Shown here piece by piece: positions 23,766 through 32,634 of a stretch of 48,874 bases of DNA. The DNA is from Lederbergia sp. NSJ-179 (GTDB lineage Bacteria > Bacillota > Bacilli > Bacillales > Bacillaceae_C). Under the pieces are notes generated by a model. That model was not told where the DNA came from. It was given only the letters and a program-made list of their open reading frames with translations, and ran no database searches. Location of the stretch: the NCBI RefSeq assembly GCF_022867885.1, contig NZ_JALIFP010000031.1, positions 1-48,874 on the forward strand. The letters are read 5' to 3'. The first letter of the stretch is position 1, and each line of letters opens with the position of its first letter. The position numbers and the translations under genes were made by a program.

Positions 23766-24746
23766 ATGAAAACACGTATCTTGGGGATTATTTTATTGAT
23801 ATCTATTTTAGTATTAGCAGCTTGCGGGAATGAACAACAACAAAACAAGGAAAGCAAGCTAACGATTTATACAACCGTTTATCCTCTACAATATTTTACA
23901 GAAAGAATCGGGGCTGAGCAGGTTTCCGTAAAATCTGTTTATCCACCTGGTTCTGATGAGCATACCTTTGAACCTTCTCAAAAAGATATGATGAAGTTGG
24001 CGGATGCAGACTTATTTTTTTATATTGGCTATGGGCTAGAAGGCTTTGCGCAAAAAGCTGAAAAGACATTGAAAAATGAACAGGTCAAATTTACGGCTAT
24101 CGGAGAGAAAATAGATGTGGAGTCGCAGTCTCATCAAAATGAGAATCATGAGGAACATGAACATGATGGGCATGAGCACGAAGAACATGAACATGGTGAG
24201 GAAGATGGACATCATCATGGTGACGTGAATCCCCATCTTTGGATTGATCCGATCTATGCGAAAGAATTAGCGGAACAAATTTTGCAGCAATTGGTGGAGG
24301 CGAAGCCTGAGTACAAATCAGAATTCGAAAAAAATTACAAAGATTTAACAACAAAATTCGATCAGCTTGACCAAGATTTTTCTGAGATGACTCAAGCAGC
24401 GAAAAGAAAACAATTTGTTGTCGCCCACGCGGCCTATAGCTATTGGGAAAGTCGCTATGGATTGGAACAAATGGCGATTTCAGGCATTTCTTCAACAGAA
24501 GAACCTTCTCAAAAAAAATTACAAAGCATTGTGGACGCGATAAACGAAAAAAATGTACCGTTTATTTTTGTAGAACAGAATATCAATTCCCATTTGGCGG
24601 AGGTCATTCAAAAAGAGACGGGAACTCAGATACTTCATATCCATAACCTAGCCGTTTTAACGGAGAATGACATGCAAAATCACGAAGATTACGTTAGTCT
24701 AATGGAAAAAAACTTGACCGCACTGAAAAAGGCTTTAAATGACTAG
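23766..24746 (+). CDS. znuA: Zinc ABC transporter substrate-binding lipoprotein
   Basis: A 326-residue cluster A-I metal receptor. Signal MKTRILGIILLISILVLAAC with lipobox LAAC. Zinc ligands: PPGSDEHTFEPS (first His), the NPHLWIDP His, the VVAHAAY His and an acidic residue near ILHIHNL. A histidine- and glutamate-rich loop of about 35 residues precedes NPHLW, typical of ZnuA. GGAGG lies five bases before the ATG. No znuB/znuC genes follow; the partner permease and ATPase must lie elsewhere. The Zur-box at 23725 supports zinc control. Confidence 0.9.
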   Translation: MKTRILGIILLISILVLAACGNEQQQNKESKLTIYTTVYPLQYFTERIGAEQVSVKSVYPPGSDEHTFEPSQKDMMKLADADLFFYIGYGLEGFAQKAEKTLKNEQVKFTAIGEKIDVESQSHQNENHEEHEHDGHEHEEHEHGEEDGHHHGDVNPHLWIDPIYAKELAEQILQQLVEAKPEYKSEFEKNYKDLTTKFDQLDQDFSEMTQAAKRKQFVVAHAAYSYWESRYGLEQMAISGISSTEEPSQKKLQSIVDAINEKNVPFIFVEQNINSHLAEVIQKETGTQILHIHNLAVLTENDMQNHEDYVSLMEKNLTALKKALND

Positions 24747-24834
24747 TTCCGTATTTGCTTCTTCAAGGGTTTGCCTGATTGAACAATGACGAATCATCCA
24801 AATAATGGGGCTATAGTATAACAAGACCAAACAT

Positions 24835-24873
24835 AAAAAGTCGAATTCCTTAGTGTAAGGAATTCGACTTTTT
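24835..24873. terminator. Bidirectional terminator between znuA and alaT
   Basis: AAAAAGTCGAATTCCTTA and TAAGGAATTCGACTTTTT form an 18-bp perfect stem with a 3-nt loop and T-runs on both strands. Confidence 0.9.
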
Positions 24874-24918
24874 TAAATTGAAATTCGCTTCGTTCTCCTG
24901 AATCCTTTCCGTGCGACT

Positions 24919-26094
24919 TCACTGATCTAAACTTTTAACAAACCGTTGAATCCGCTTCGATGCTTCCTCCAATTGTTCCAATGAGGTTGCGTATGAACAA
25001 CGAATATACCCTTCACCGCTTTCGCCGAATACATTTCCGGGGACGACGGCGACTTTTTCCGTCATGAGCAATTTTTCTGCGAATTCCTCTGAAGACAAGC
25101 CGGTATTCTTAATAGACGGAAACAGGTAAAATGAGCCGCCCGGTGATTCGCAGTCAAGCCCCATACTGTTCAACTGATGCACTAAATAGTTTCTTCTCTG
25201 ACGGTAACTACGGACCATTCGTTTTACGTTATCACAGTTGCCGGCCAACGCCTCCAGGCCGGCGTATTGGGACATTGTCGATGCACACATCATGGATGAT
25301 TGATGGATTTTTAACATCGCCTGAATAATCTCTTTTGGGCCCGCCGCATAACCGAGACGCCAGCCTGTCATCGCAAACGCTTTTGAAAACCCCGAAATGA
25401 TGACGGTCCGCTCTTTCATCCCTTTCAAAGCCCCTGTGCTGACATGGTCCTCCTCGTAAATTAATTCTGCGTAGATTTCGTCGGAGTAAACGAGCAGATC
25501 ATGGTCTTTTACAATTTGCGCAATGGGTTCCAAGTCGTTTCTGCCTAGGACCGTGCCTGTCGGATTATTAGGATTGCATAAAAAAATCGCCTTTGTTCTT
25601 GCAGTGATCAACATTTCGAGCTGTTCCGACGTTGGCTTAAATTGATTTTCCGCCTTTGTTTCGAGAGGAACGGGTTTCCCGCCTGCCATTTGAACGAGCG
25701 GTGTATACGAGACAAACCCTGGCTTAACGATGATCACTTCGTCGTCCCTGTCGATCGTCGCACGAAGAGCCAGATCTATTGCCTGGCTTGCTCCGACGGT
25801 CACCAATATTTCATCTTCCGGGTTATAATCCAAATCATATTTCGTTAAAAAACGGCTGATTTCCCGCCTCAAACTGAACAGGCCCGCATTTGACGTGTAG
25901 GCGGTGTAGCCCTGCTCAAGCGAATGATAACTGGCCTCAATAATATTCCACGGGGTTGTAAAATCAGGTTCACCGACACCAAGGGAAACCACATCTTCCA
26001 TCTGTGAGGCGAGATCAAAAAAACGCCTAATCCCGGAAGGCTGAATTGAATTAGCTACTTCTGATACAAAATGGCTGCTTTTTGTTGCCGTCAT
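24919..26094 (-). CDS. alaT: PLP-dependent aminotransferase, AlaT/YugH-like
   Basis: A 391-residue class I/II aminotransferase. The PLP lysine is in SGFSKAFAMTGWRLGY (~residues 235-250); NPNNPTG binds the substrate carboxylate; YSDEIYAELIY carries the PLP Asp. Best resemblance is to B. subtilis YugH/AlaT, an alanine aminotransferase, and the upstream Lrp-type gene matches AlaR, which supports this. The ATG overlaps the end of the regulator (ATGA), so translation is coupled. The DNA of the pair is visibly richer in GC than neighbours such as znuA. Substrate range is inferred. Confidence 0.8.
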   Translation of the reverse strand: MTATKSSHFVSEVANSIQPSGIRRFFDLASQMEDVVSLGVGEPDFTTPWNIIEASYHSLEQGYTAYTSNAGLFSLRREISRFLTKYDLDYNPEDEILVTVGASQAIDLALRATIDRDDEVIIVKPGFVSYTPLVQMAGGKPVPLETKAENQFKPTSEQLEMLITARTKAIFLCNPNNPTGTVLGRNDLEPIAQIVKDHDLLVYSDEIYAELIYEEDHVSTGALKGMKERTVIISGFSKAFAMTGWRLGYAAGPKEIIQAMLKIHQSSMMCASTMSQYAGLEALAGNCDNVKRMVRSYRQRRNYLVHQLNSMGLDCESPGGSFYLFPSIKNTGLSSEEFAEKLLMTEKVAVVPGNVFGESGEGYIRCSYATSLEQLEEASKRIQRFVKSLDQ

Positions 26095-26585
26095 GGTGAC
26101 ACCACCATTCTCTTATCCTTTGACTTTTCTTCAAAGATAACGCCGTCATGTTTATATTTCTTTAAAATAAAATGTGTTGTTGTCGAAATGACCGAATCAA
26201 GTGTCGAAAGCTTTTCGGCGACAAAATTGCTGATGTCAGACATTGATTTTCCCTCGACCGTAACCGATAAATCATAAGTCCCGGACATGAGATAAACCGA
26301 TTTGACTTCGCTGTGGCGGTAAATTCGTTCAGCGGTTTGATCGAACCCCACACCTCTTTTCGGGGTGACCTTCACATCAATCATCGCGGTGATGTCTCCG
26401 TGGTCTAGTACTTTTGACCAATCAATGACCGTAGAATAGCCCTGAATCACCTGTGATTGCTCTAGACTTTTTTTCATTTCGGAGACTTCATTTACGGACA
26501 TATTCAGCATCTTTGCCAGTGTTTCAATTTCAATCCGTCCGTGAGATTCCAATATTTCCAGTAATTCCAGTTCTTTTTCCTTCAT
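26091..26585 (-). CDS. alaR: Lrp/AsnC-family regulator, AlaR/YugG-like
   Basis: A 164-residue feast/famine regulator. An N-terminal HTH (LLEILESHGRIEIETLAKML then NMSVNEVSEMKKSLEQSQVI) is followed by a ligand-binding RAM domain ending LSVTVEGKSMSDISNFVAEK. The gene order regulator then aminotransferase is that of B. subtilis yugG-yugH. GAGGAGAG precedes the ATG by nine bases. Probably activates or represses the pair in response to alanine; not shown by sequence alone. Confidence 0.8.
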   Translation of the reverse strand: MKEKELELLEILESHGRIEIETLAKMLNMSVNEVSEMKKSLEQSQVIQGYSTVIDWSKVLDHGDITAMIDVKVTPKRGVGFDQTAERIYRHSEVKSVYLMSGTYDLSVTVEGKSMSDISNFVAEKLSTLDSVISTTTHFILKKYKHDGVIFEEKSKDKRMVVSP

Positions 26586-26946
26586 AAGTGGCTACTCTCC
26601 TCTTCTGTGCTTTTGATATCCATGAATATAACCTATTTTAGCTAAAAGAAAAAGGGAAATTTAGCGCAAATTATTGTTCTACGCCATTTTAAAGCAAATT
26701 TTGTACTAAAATAAATAAACGTGGATTAGGTGACCTGAGTAGGGATAGCGATGATCGGCGACTTACACCAAAGAAGGAGAAATTCATTTTGTGGGAAATC
26801 CCACCTGCATGATGAGGTGGGATTTCGGGTATGCACTATTTTATTTTGAACGCGGCATTTTTCTCGAATTATTGGTGACTAAGGCATTCGTAGAGCCCAT
26901 TCACTTTTACTGACGTATTCTTATTGGGATTTGTCACCTTGTTTCG
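26586..26946. other. Gene-free intergenic region with one hairpin
   Basis: A perfect hairpin GAAATCCCACC/GGTGGGATTTC lies at 26795-26826, preceded by AGAAGGAG. No T-run follows. A short minus-strand frame just after the GNAT stop (reading TNPNKNTSVKVNGLYECLSH, about 26870-26938) lacks a ribosome-binding site. I see no convincing gene or promoter. Confidence 0.5.
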
Positions 26947-29900
26947 CTAAAAGCGTATTTCTTTCAGGTCCTGTTGCGCTGATTTTTCTATTGTAAAGTC
27001 GTTAAATAGATAAAAAATGGGCTTTGTAAATTGGGTATTGCCTGTTGGTATAGACAGATCTTCCCCAGCCGCTGCTTCTAGTATTTCCTTATTGATATAC
27101 GTATATTGGAAGTTTTTGGAATGCGTTATCACCTGGATTTGTTCCGCTCTCTTATTGCATCCTATGATCAAATTATGATGAATGATATTTTCCACTTCCG
27201 CCTTACCGGCAACAATTTTGGTCCAGTCCCCATTTTTGTCCTGAATCCGTGCCCAATTATCCTCGATTTGTTTTCCCGTCTTAAAATAGGCTGCTGTTTG
27301 CCAATTTTTTTGATCAAAGTAAGTGCCCGTCCTCTGATTAATTTCAGATACATGGCAGAGGACGGGGGTACCAGGCAGGGTCAGAAAATATTGATGATAG
27401 GTGAGTCCTTTATAATCTTCATTTTTCTGAATGGACGTCGTCAGCTTGATTCCCTGCCAAACGTTGCCTTTATTATCGGTTAAACGAGCAAAGTCCGCTG
27501 TACTCTTTTCTTTTGAAAGGGAATAGGGGCGAATTCCTGATAACCCACTCCATAAGCCACCTGACCATGGATTCCACCATAATTTTGGTTGCAGCGTTGG
27601 AAATGATGTATCCAACCATTCTTGTCCCCGGTATGTTAAATGATGGAGTGCGGGGAAAAACGCTGGCGTTGCTTTAAATTGAATGATTCCATTATCCACT
27701 GTCCACGTATCCAATCCTTCATCCGTGACCACTTCCGTTTTTAGGCCTGCTTCCTTTTGCCTAATGACAAGTGTCTGCCTTTCTTGAATGACTGCATCTA
27801 GCTTCGCCTTTGCATTCAGAATAGAAATGGCCGGCATGTTCTCCAATGAGAGCTCTGCTACCCACTCCGTTTTTTGTTCTTCACGGTGGAATTGGCTTAC
27901 TGCTATTTTCTCTGCATGATTGGAAAAAGTAAGCGCCAATTCTCCATGCAAATAGTTGGATTTGTAATCCTTTACCGTGCAAATCGCTTTTTCCCCCTGA
28001 ACAAATGGATTGTTGTTTCCCATCGAAACCGTCAAATGATTCACGGTTTGTAAATTGTTCTTGCTTACGGATGGATTCGCAAAGGTACGGAACGATTCGA
28101 TGTCATGGAACGCACCGATGGATAAGTAAATAGGATTAGTTTTGACGGTACTTTTTCCCTCGATTTCACCAAGATCATGCTCCAAATAATTAAACCATGA
28201 ACCAAAATGGATGTTGTCATCTGGATGCCAGCACATCCCAATCGGATTTTTATCATTCTGTACAAACAGCCAATTCTCTGAAACCAGGCTTTCATCCCAA
28301 TATTCATAGGAGTTTCCAATGGAATCATTCATTTCTATCAAAGCATCTTGATAGGGAATCGTCGCTTTTTCAAGATCAAAATAGATCGACTGATTAAGCC
28401 ATACGGGTCTCTCGGTTTTCACATCTAGTAGATTTTCCATTTCATAGTAGTTTTCTACTAATCCTTCATTGAAAAGCTTTAGAATCATATGCAGTTTCAT
28501 AGAAGGGAAGGAAGCCAGTTCATAGCTCATTTTTGCCCCTATAAATCCCGCACCATCAAAGTATTCAATAGCCGTTGGCTTCGTTTTCGCTAATTCTTCA
28601 GAATAAGGCTTTCCAAGCTTAGGTGTTAAAAGGCTTAAATCACTCTCTTTTTTCTTTTTCCCAGTAAGAATCGTATTGTCGCTTTTGTCTAGTATGGCAA
28701 AATATGGGCCGCTATAAAGTTGGATATGTTTCTCATTTTCACCATGGAATCTAGCACCAATTCCTCTTAATGGGATTCCCACTTCTTTTGTAAAATGTAC
28801 TTCCTCGCCACTCTTCTTTATTGCTTTTATCGGGAGCCGAGCATGATAGTAGCCGTGGGATTTGACGATGAATGGAACCGGTATCGACATTTTTTCTTTT
28901 GGTTCCATTTCCACTTGCACGGTTTGTTCCTCAAACTGAAGGAGAGGCGACGCAGGAAATGCCAGCTCGAAACGGACTTTTTCCCGAAAATTATTCACCA
29001 TATTCAAATAGAATACGTTCCTTTTTTCTACAAATGTCAAATCATCTGGTAAGTTTGTTGTTACTTGTGCAGGGTACTTGGGTAAAATGCCTACCTTAAA
29101 CACGGCCTGCTTTCCATTGATTTTCACCATTGTTTGTACGGTTGGATGTGTTTTAAACGTATCTTGCTCTTCTTGAATCACATCAACGTAGAAGGTCCCG
29201 ATGATTTCTGCATGATCTGTTACATCTATTGCCTCATGGAAGGAATACTGAATATTTTTATCCTTTACCCCTGTCAAATCAATATGAAGGGGCTTTCCGG
29301 ATTTATTTCGAATCCTGTACCTGATCGTGTAATGGTTTCCAAAAACTAATGAATGGTTCTCGACAGTCGCTGAAATAGCATAATCATTTGTTTCGATGCA
29401 TCGGATTCCTCTTCCAGTACGCTCAAATTCGATGCAGAGCGAGTCATTTTTATTTTTCCATGCGTATGGGTAGTAATGAAAATCATTCTCTACTCGACCA
29501 TCAGGCTTTACTTCAATTTCACGAGTGCTCATCTCATACCAGCTTAATCCTGTAAAAAAATCCTGAACAGCCTCCGTTTGTAAAACCGTCGGCATAAAAT
29601 TCATTAAGTGTGTCGTATCATCGCGGTCTTCCCAGAAAAACCCGCATTTTTTGTAAAGCGGAACAGCCTTTGTATTCCCTGGCCAGGTATACAAATCGAG
29701 TCTTGGCCATTTTAACTGAATCGCTTCTTGTAAGGCGGTTAAAAGCAATTTCTTTCCAATCTTCTTACCATGATAGTCATCACGAACATTCAACAGAGGG
29801 ATGTAAAGCGCCCCTTCATCCTCCCGGTATTCACTTAAACCACAGTATCCGACAACCCGATCTCCTTCAAGGGCCAGAAAGGTATGGATATTGGTGGAAT

Positions 29901-30033
29901 TCGCTTCCCGATGTAAAATCGATTCTTCCGTATCAACCGTATTCGCACCACCCCAACCGTCCCGACTATGATTCCACATATCAGCAACCCTCGCGGCGTA
30001 ATGCTCATCATATTTTACAATCTGGATATTCAT
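26947..30033 (-). CDS. Very large GNAT acetyltransferase fusion protein
   Basis: A 1028-residue protein. Residues 1 to ~155 are a GNAT domain with acetyl-CoA motif A visible in IPLLNVRDDYHGKKIGKKLL and motif B in YTWPGNTKAVPLYKKCGFFW. The remaining ~870 residues have no recognised enzyme motif but are strand-rich, with aromatic clusters such as KLWWNPWSGGLWSGLSGIRP near residues 805-825 that resemble carbohydrate-binding or galactose-mutarotase-like beta-sandwich folds. No signal peptide or membrane helix, so cytosolic. Single long frame, no damage. Start ATG 30033 (or 30036) follows AAAGGAG. The promoter is unclear: the upstream terminators suggest either its own promoter near 30100 or read-through. 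The acceptor substrate is unknown. Confidence 0.75.
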   Translation of the reverse strand: MNIQIVKYDEHYAARVADMWNHSRDGWGGANTVDTEESILHREANSTNIHTFLALEGDRVVGYCGLSEYREDEGALYIPLLNVRDDYHGKKIGKKLLLTALQEAIQLKWPRLDLYTWPGNTKAVPLYKKCGFFWEDRDDTTHLMNFMPTVLQTEAVQDFFTGLSWYEMSTREIEVKPDGRVENDFHYYPYAWKNKNDSLCIEFERTGRGIRCIETNDYAISATVENHSLVFGNHYTIRYRIRNKSGKPLHIDLTGVKDKNIQYSFHEAIDVTDHAEIIGTFYVDVIQEEQDTFKTHPTVQTMVKINGKQAVFKVGILPKYPAQVTTNLPDDLTFVEKRNVFYLNMVNNFREKVRFELAFPASPLLQFEEQTVQVEMEPKEKMSIPVPFIVKSHGYYHARLPIKAIKKSGEEVHFTKEVGIPLRGIGARFHGENEKHIQLYSGPYFAILDKSDNTILTGKKKKESDLSLLTPKLGKPYSEELAKTKPTAIEYFDGAGFIGAKMSYELASFPSMKLHMILKLFNEGLVENYYEMENLLDVKTERPVWLNQSIYFDLEKATIPYQDALIEMNDSIGNSYEYWDESLVSENWLFVQNDKNPIGMCWHPDDNIHFGSWFNYLEHDLGEIEGKSTVKTNPIYLSIGAFHDIESFRTFANPSVSKNNLQTVNHLTVSMGNNNPFVQGEKAICTVKDYKSNYLHGELALTFSNHAEKIAVSQFHREEQKTEWVAELSLENMPAISILNAKAKLDAVIQERQTLVIRQKEAGLKTEVVTDEGLDTWTVDNGIIQFKATPAFFPALHHLTYRGQEWLDTSFPTLQPKLWWNPWSGGLWSGLSGIRPYSLSKEKSTADFARLTDNKGNVWQGIKLTTSIQKNEDYKGLTYHQYFLTLPGTPVLCHVSEINQRTGTYFDQKNWQTAAYFKTGKQIEDNWARIQDKNGDWTKIVAGKAEVENIIHHNLIIGCNKRAEQIQVITHSKNFQYTYINKEILEAAAGEDLSIPTGNTQFTKPIFYLFNDFTIEKSAQQDLKEIRF

Positions 30034-30110
30034 CATCTTCATCTCCTTTTGGCGTGGGATATAGGGTCAGTCCCCTATCCCAGTGATTGCTTCGTCTTTT
30101 ACTGATACAA

Positions 30111-30141
30111 AAAAGAACTATTCGCCCCTGAATAGTTCTTT
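30111..30141 (-). terminator. Hairpin with U-tract upstream of the GNAT gene
   Basis: Minus strand: AAAGAACTATTC, 6-nt loop, GAATAGTTCTTTTTT. It lies 70-110 bases before the GNAT start, and so would end any transcript entering from the micro-gene. It could also be an attenuator for the GNAT gene. Confidence 0.7.
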
Positions 30142-30151
30142 CCATTTGCTT

Positions 30152-30182
30152 GGATCATTTAGCAATACATACGAAATGATCC
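30152..30182. other. Perfect 9-bp hairpin
   Basis: GGATCATTT and AAATGATCC are separated by 13 nt. It lies between the two minus-strand terminators; role unknown. Confidence 0.5.
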
Positions 30183-30194
30183 GAAATATGGAAT

Positions 30195-30227
30195 TAAAAA
30201 ACCACAGAGTGCAACCACACCCTATGG
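30195..30227 (-). terminator. Terminator of the 26-residue micro-gene
   Basis: Minus strand CCATAGGGTG pairs fully (two wobbles) with CACTCTGTGG and is followed by TTTTTT. It lies 26 bases after the micro-gene stop codon. Confidence 0.75.
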
Positions 30228-30252
30228 CCTGTATACAGTAATTAGGTAAAAA

Positions 30253-30333
30253 TCAAATCGAACAATAGGTTGTGTACAACATGTTATGAAGTTTTACGGT
30301 AAATAGATATGGATAAGCTTTAACCTTGATCAT
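30253..30333 (-). CDS. Unrecognised 26-residue micro-protein with own promoter and terminator
   Basis: The ATG at 30333 is nine bases after AAGGGG. The frame encodes 26 residues, beginning MIKVKAYPYLFTVK and ending HNMLYTTYCSI, and stops with TGA at 30253. The peptide is basic, has four tyrosines and one cysteine near the C-terminus, and no membrane segment of full length. A near-consensus promoter (30376-30404) and a dedicated terminator (30195-30227) frame it exactly, giving a monocistronic RNA of about 170 nt. I do not recognise the peptide. It could be a micro-protein, a signal or leader peptide, or the coding part of a dual-function small RNA. Confidence 0.55.
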   Translation of the reverse strand: MIKVKAYPYLFTVKLHNMLYTTYCSI

Positions 30334-30375
30334 GTTAAACAACCCCTTAATCGTTTGGAAGATTTTTACTATTTC

Positions 30376-30404
30376 ATTATACTGAAAACGGATGTTTTTG
30401 TAAA
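30376..30404 (-). promoter_or_regulatory. Near-consensus sigma-A promoter of the micro-gene
   Basis: Minus strand TTTACA (30399-30404), exactly 17-bp spacer, TATAAT (30376-30381). One mismatch in twelve; the predicted start is about 36 bases upstream of the micro-ORF. Confidence 0.8.
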
Positions 30405-30513
30405 CCGTTGTTAAGAGTGATTGACTCAACTTACAACTTTATAAAATGGACTATGAGGAATTTAAATCCTTTTCGTTGTTCTCTGTGCTTAATAGGTAGA
30501 TGGAGGTTTGGTC

Positions 30514-31044
30514 ATGAGAGAGGATGCAATATTAGTAAAGGCGATTCAGCAGGGAGATGAGGCCGCACTGGAAGAACTGGTTTGTCGTTATTATGATGAA
30601 ATATTTTATTATATTTATCGCCTTGGAAGCCCTTATGAAGAAACAAAGGATCTCACACAAGAAGTCTTTATTGCAATGATGAAGGCATTGCCAAAATATA
30701 AGGAACAAGGAAATTTTAAGGCGTGGCTCTATAAAATTGCTTATAATCGTGCGATGAATCACTTTAGGCAACATAAGCATTCTGTCTCTTTTTCTGCAGA
30801 GCAAGAAAATCTAAAGATAGGGTTGGATATTAGTGAACAATTGGTCAATCAATCATTGGTTAAGGAGTTACTAAATTCACTACCAAAAAAACAGAGCAGT
30901 ACCTTAATTTTAAAATATTATCACGGATTTACGGCTGTAGAAATCGCAAAAATTATGGGTACGTCTACTCCAACTGTTAAATCGAGACTTTATCAGGGAC
31001 TACAAAAATTGAAAAAGCGAATGAGAGAGGGAGATTTTAATTGA
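30514..31044 (+). CDS. ECF-type RNA polymerase sigma factor
   Basis: A 176-residue sigma factor lacking regions 1 and 3. Region 2: DLTQEVFIAMMKALPKYKEQ followed by GNFKAWLYKIAYNRAMNHFR; region 4: LPKKQSSTLILKYYHGFTAV with EIAKIMGTSTPTVKSRLYQG. The ATG at 30514 is seven bases after GGAGG, better than the upstream TTG. It heads a five-gene chain with overlapping starts and stops (four bases to the next gene). Such factors usually activate their own operon when released from a membrane partner; the next product is a candidate partner. Confidence 0.88.
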   Translation: MREDAILVKAIQQGDEAALEELVCRYYDEIFYYIYRLGSPYEETKDLTQEVFIAMMKALPKYKEQGNFKAWLYKIAYNRAMNHFRQHKHSVSFSAEQENLKIGLDISEQLVNQSLVKELLNSLPKKQSSTLILKYYHGFTAVEIAKIMGTSTPTVKSRLYQGLQKLKKRMREGDFN

Positions 31045-31817
31045 AAAATACCAATAAGAATAGAACCGATGAAAAGCTGACCTCATTATTCAAAACATAT
31101 CCGTTACCGAAAATCAAAGAAACGGAGAGAGAGGAAGTAGTCAAACGACTACTAGCATATATGCCTATCGAACAAGAACGAACGATTGAAGTGATGCAAA
31201 AACTAGTTTGGCAATCTTTTATTAGGATATTTTCTCATTACAAAATACAATTAATTGCCTTATTGCTGCTGATATTTGCAACTTGGACAGTAATGCCGCT
31301 CACAATCGATCCATGGTTCATTTTTGTGTTCACTTCACCCGTCCCTTTATTTTTAATAGGCTGGCATCTCATGCAAGCTCAAACGGATGACATGGTTGAA
31401 TTGGAAACGACATATAAGTATTCTTTCCAGCAGATTCTCTTTTCAAAAGTCGTCGCGGTTACAGGATGGAGTATAGTCATCTATAGTTGCACATTGCTTT
31501 ATATGGTTCTCATTCATAATGTTGAGCTATCTATGGCACTTTTTCATATGGCAGTTTCAGGGTTAACTCCCATTTTATTATTTAGCCTGACTTTATTAAG
31601 ACTAAGTATTAAATATCGCAATGAAACCTCCTGGATCGTCATAATCCTTACTTGGGTTTTCTTTGCTCTTCTTTCGATTTATACTCCATTGGGACCGATT
31701 CTTCTTGCCATTCATTCCATCATTTATGGAATCATCAATTTTGCTCTCATTGCGTTATTAGGGTATCAATTAAGCCATATTTGGAGACTGGAGCGACTAC
31801 CGCATGAGTTTCATTAA
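31041..31817 (+). CDS. Membrane protein, candidate anti-sigma partner
   Basis: A 258-residue protein with about 60 charged N-terminal residues facing the cytoplasm (MKNTNKNRTDEKLTSLFKTY on), then six hydrophobic helices beginning QLIALLLLIFATWTVMPLTI. It has no zinc-binding HxxxCxxC motif of ZAS anti-sigma factors. The position directly after the sigma gene, with a 4-base overlap, fits an anti-sigma or sensor role; alternatively it is simply a third membrane part of the exporter. Start TTG. Family not recognised. Confidence 0.6.
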   Translation: MKNTNKNRTDEKLTSLFKTYPLPKIKETEREEVVKRLLAYMPIEQERTIEVMQKLVWQSFIRIFSHYKIQLIALLLLIFATWTVMPLTIDPWFIFVFTSPVPLFLIGWHLMQAQTDDMVELETTYKYSFQQILFSKVVAVTGWSIVIYSCTLLYMVLIHNVELSMALFHMAVSGLTPILLFSLTLLRLSIKYRNETSWIVIILTWVFFALLSIYTPLGPILLAIHSIIYGIINFALIALLGYQLSHIWRLERLPHEFH

Positions 31818-32634
31818 ACTAGGACTTATGGAAGGAAAAAAACTATTTTGGCAACGTGAAATTTATATTGCGCTCTTTTTATGTACCCTTTTTTTTGTAA
31901 TGGCAATGATAAGTGATCCGGACCCCCCAGGACCGCTCCTATTTTGGAAAACGTTAGTATCCATCGTCCCTTATATCGGATACTGGTTTATTGCCATTTT
32001 AATTGTTGTTGGTGTTGCAAGATGTTTGCCCTTTGACAGGGAACAAAAAATGGAGGAATTAATGCTAACGTACAAGAAAGGTCGCCTCCCATTATTAATG
32101 GTCAAACAGGCCGTTATTTTTATTTATTGTGCGCTGATTGTCCTGTATTTTTATCTAGTCGCAGGCATTACTTTAGCAACGAACTACGACACGGCTGGTT
32201 TATTTACCCAAACAAAATTGTCACCAAATCTTTCTGTACATTTGAATCCCGAATGGACATTTGCCCAGCTTTTACTTTATGAGTACGGTTATATGGTTCT
32301 TGCCAGCTATATTTTCGCTTTGTTTATTTTTTTGTTGTCGTTATGTATAAAAAGAAGTGTATACATCATGATGATGGCAGGAAGTATCTTTGCAGGCGGG
32401 GAGATCTTTGACAAAGTCATTGCAAAATACATTGGAACCATGGAACTGAGCAACTATCTCACACCTATGTACGAATATGGCTTCAATGGGATGTTAGGGT
32501 TTCAATATTTAGGTTCCTTCAGTATATTTTCAGCGAGCGAAGTATATGGATTATTTCTATTGATTGCCTGTTTGTTATTCATGCTCAATCTTTTCACGGG
32601 AAGGTGGAGGAGATATGGTTCGCTGGGAGGTTAA
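31804..32634 (+). CDS. ABC-2-type permease subunit
   Basis: A 276-residue integral membrane protein with about six helices and an N-terminal FIKLGLMEGKKLFWQREIYI, the usual short lead of ABC-2 permeases. ATG start; it overlaps the previous gene by 14 bases and the next by 20. Likely exporter half with the following gene. Substrate unknown. Confidence 0.7.
   Translation: MSFIKLGLMEGKKLFWQREIYIALFLCTLFFVMAMISDPDPPGPLLFWKTLVSIVPYIGYWFIAILIVVGVARCLPFDREQKMEELMLTYKKGRLPLLMVKQAVIFIYCALIVLYFYLVAGITLATNYDTAGLFTQTKLSPNLSVHLNPEWTFAQLLLYEYGYMVLASYIFALFIFLLSLCIKRSVYIMMMAGSIFAGGEIFDKVIAKYIGTMELSNYLTPMYEYGFNGMLGFQYLGSFSIFSASEVYGLFLLIACLLFMLNLFTGRWRRYGSLGG

Noticed and set aside
26795-26826. Hairpin as terminator of the GNAT gene
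   Set aside because: It is perfect but lies over 120 bases past the stop codon and lacks a T-run on the minus strand; its role is left open.
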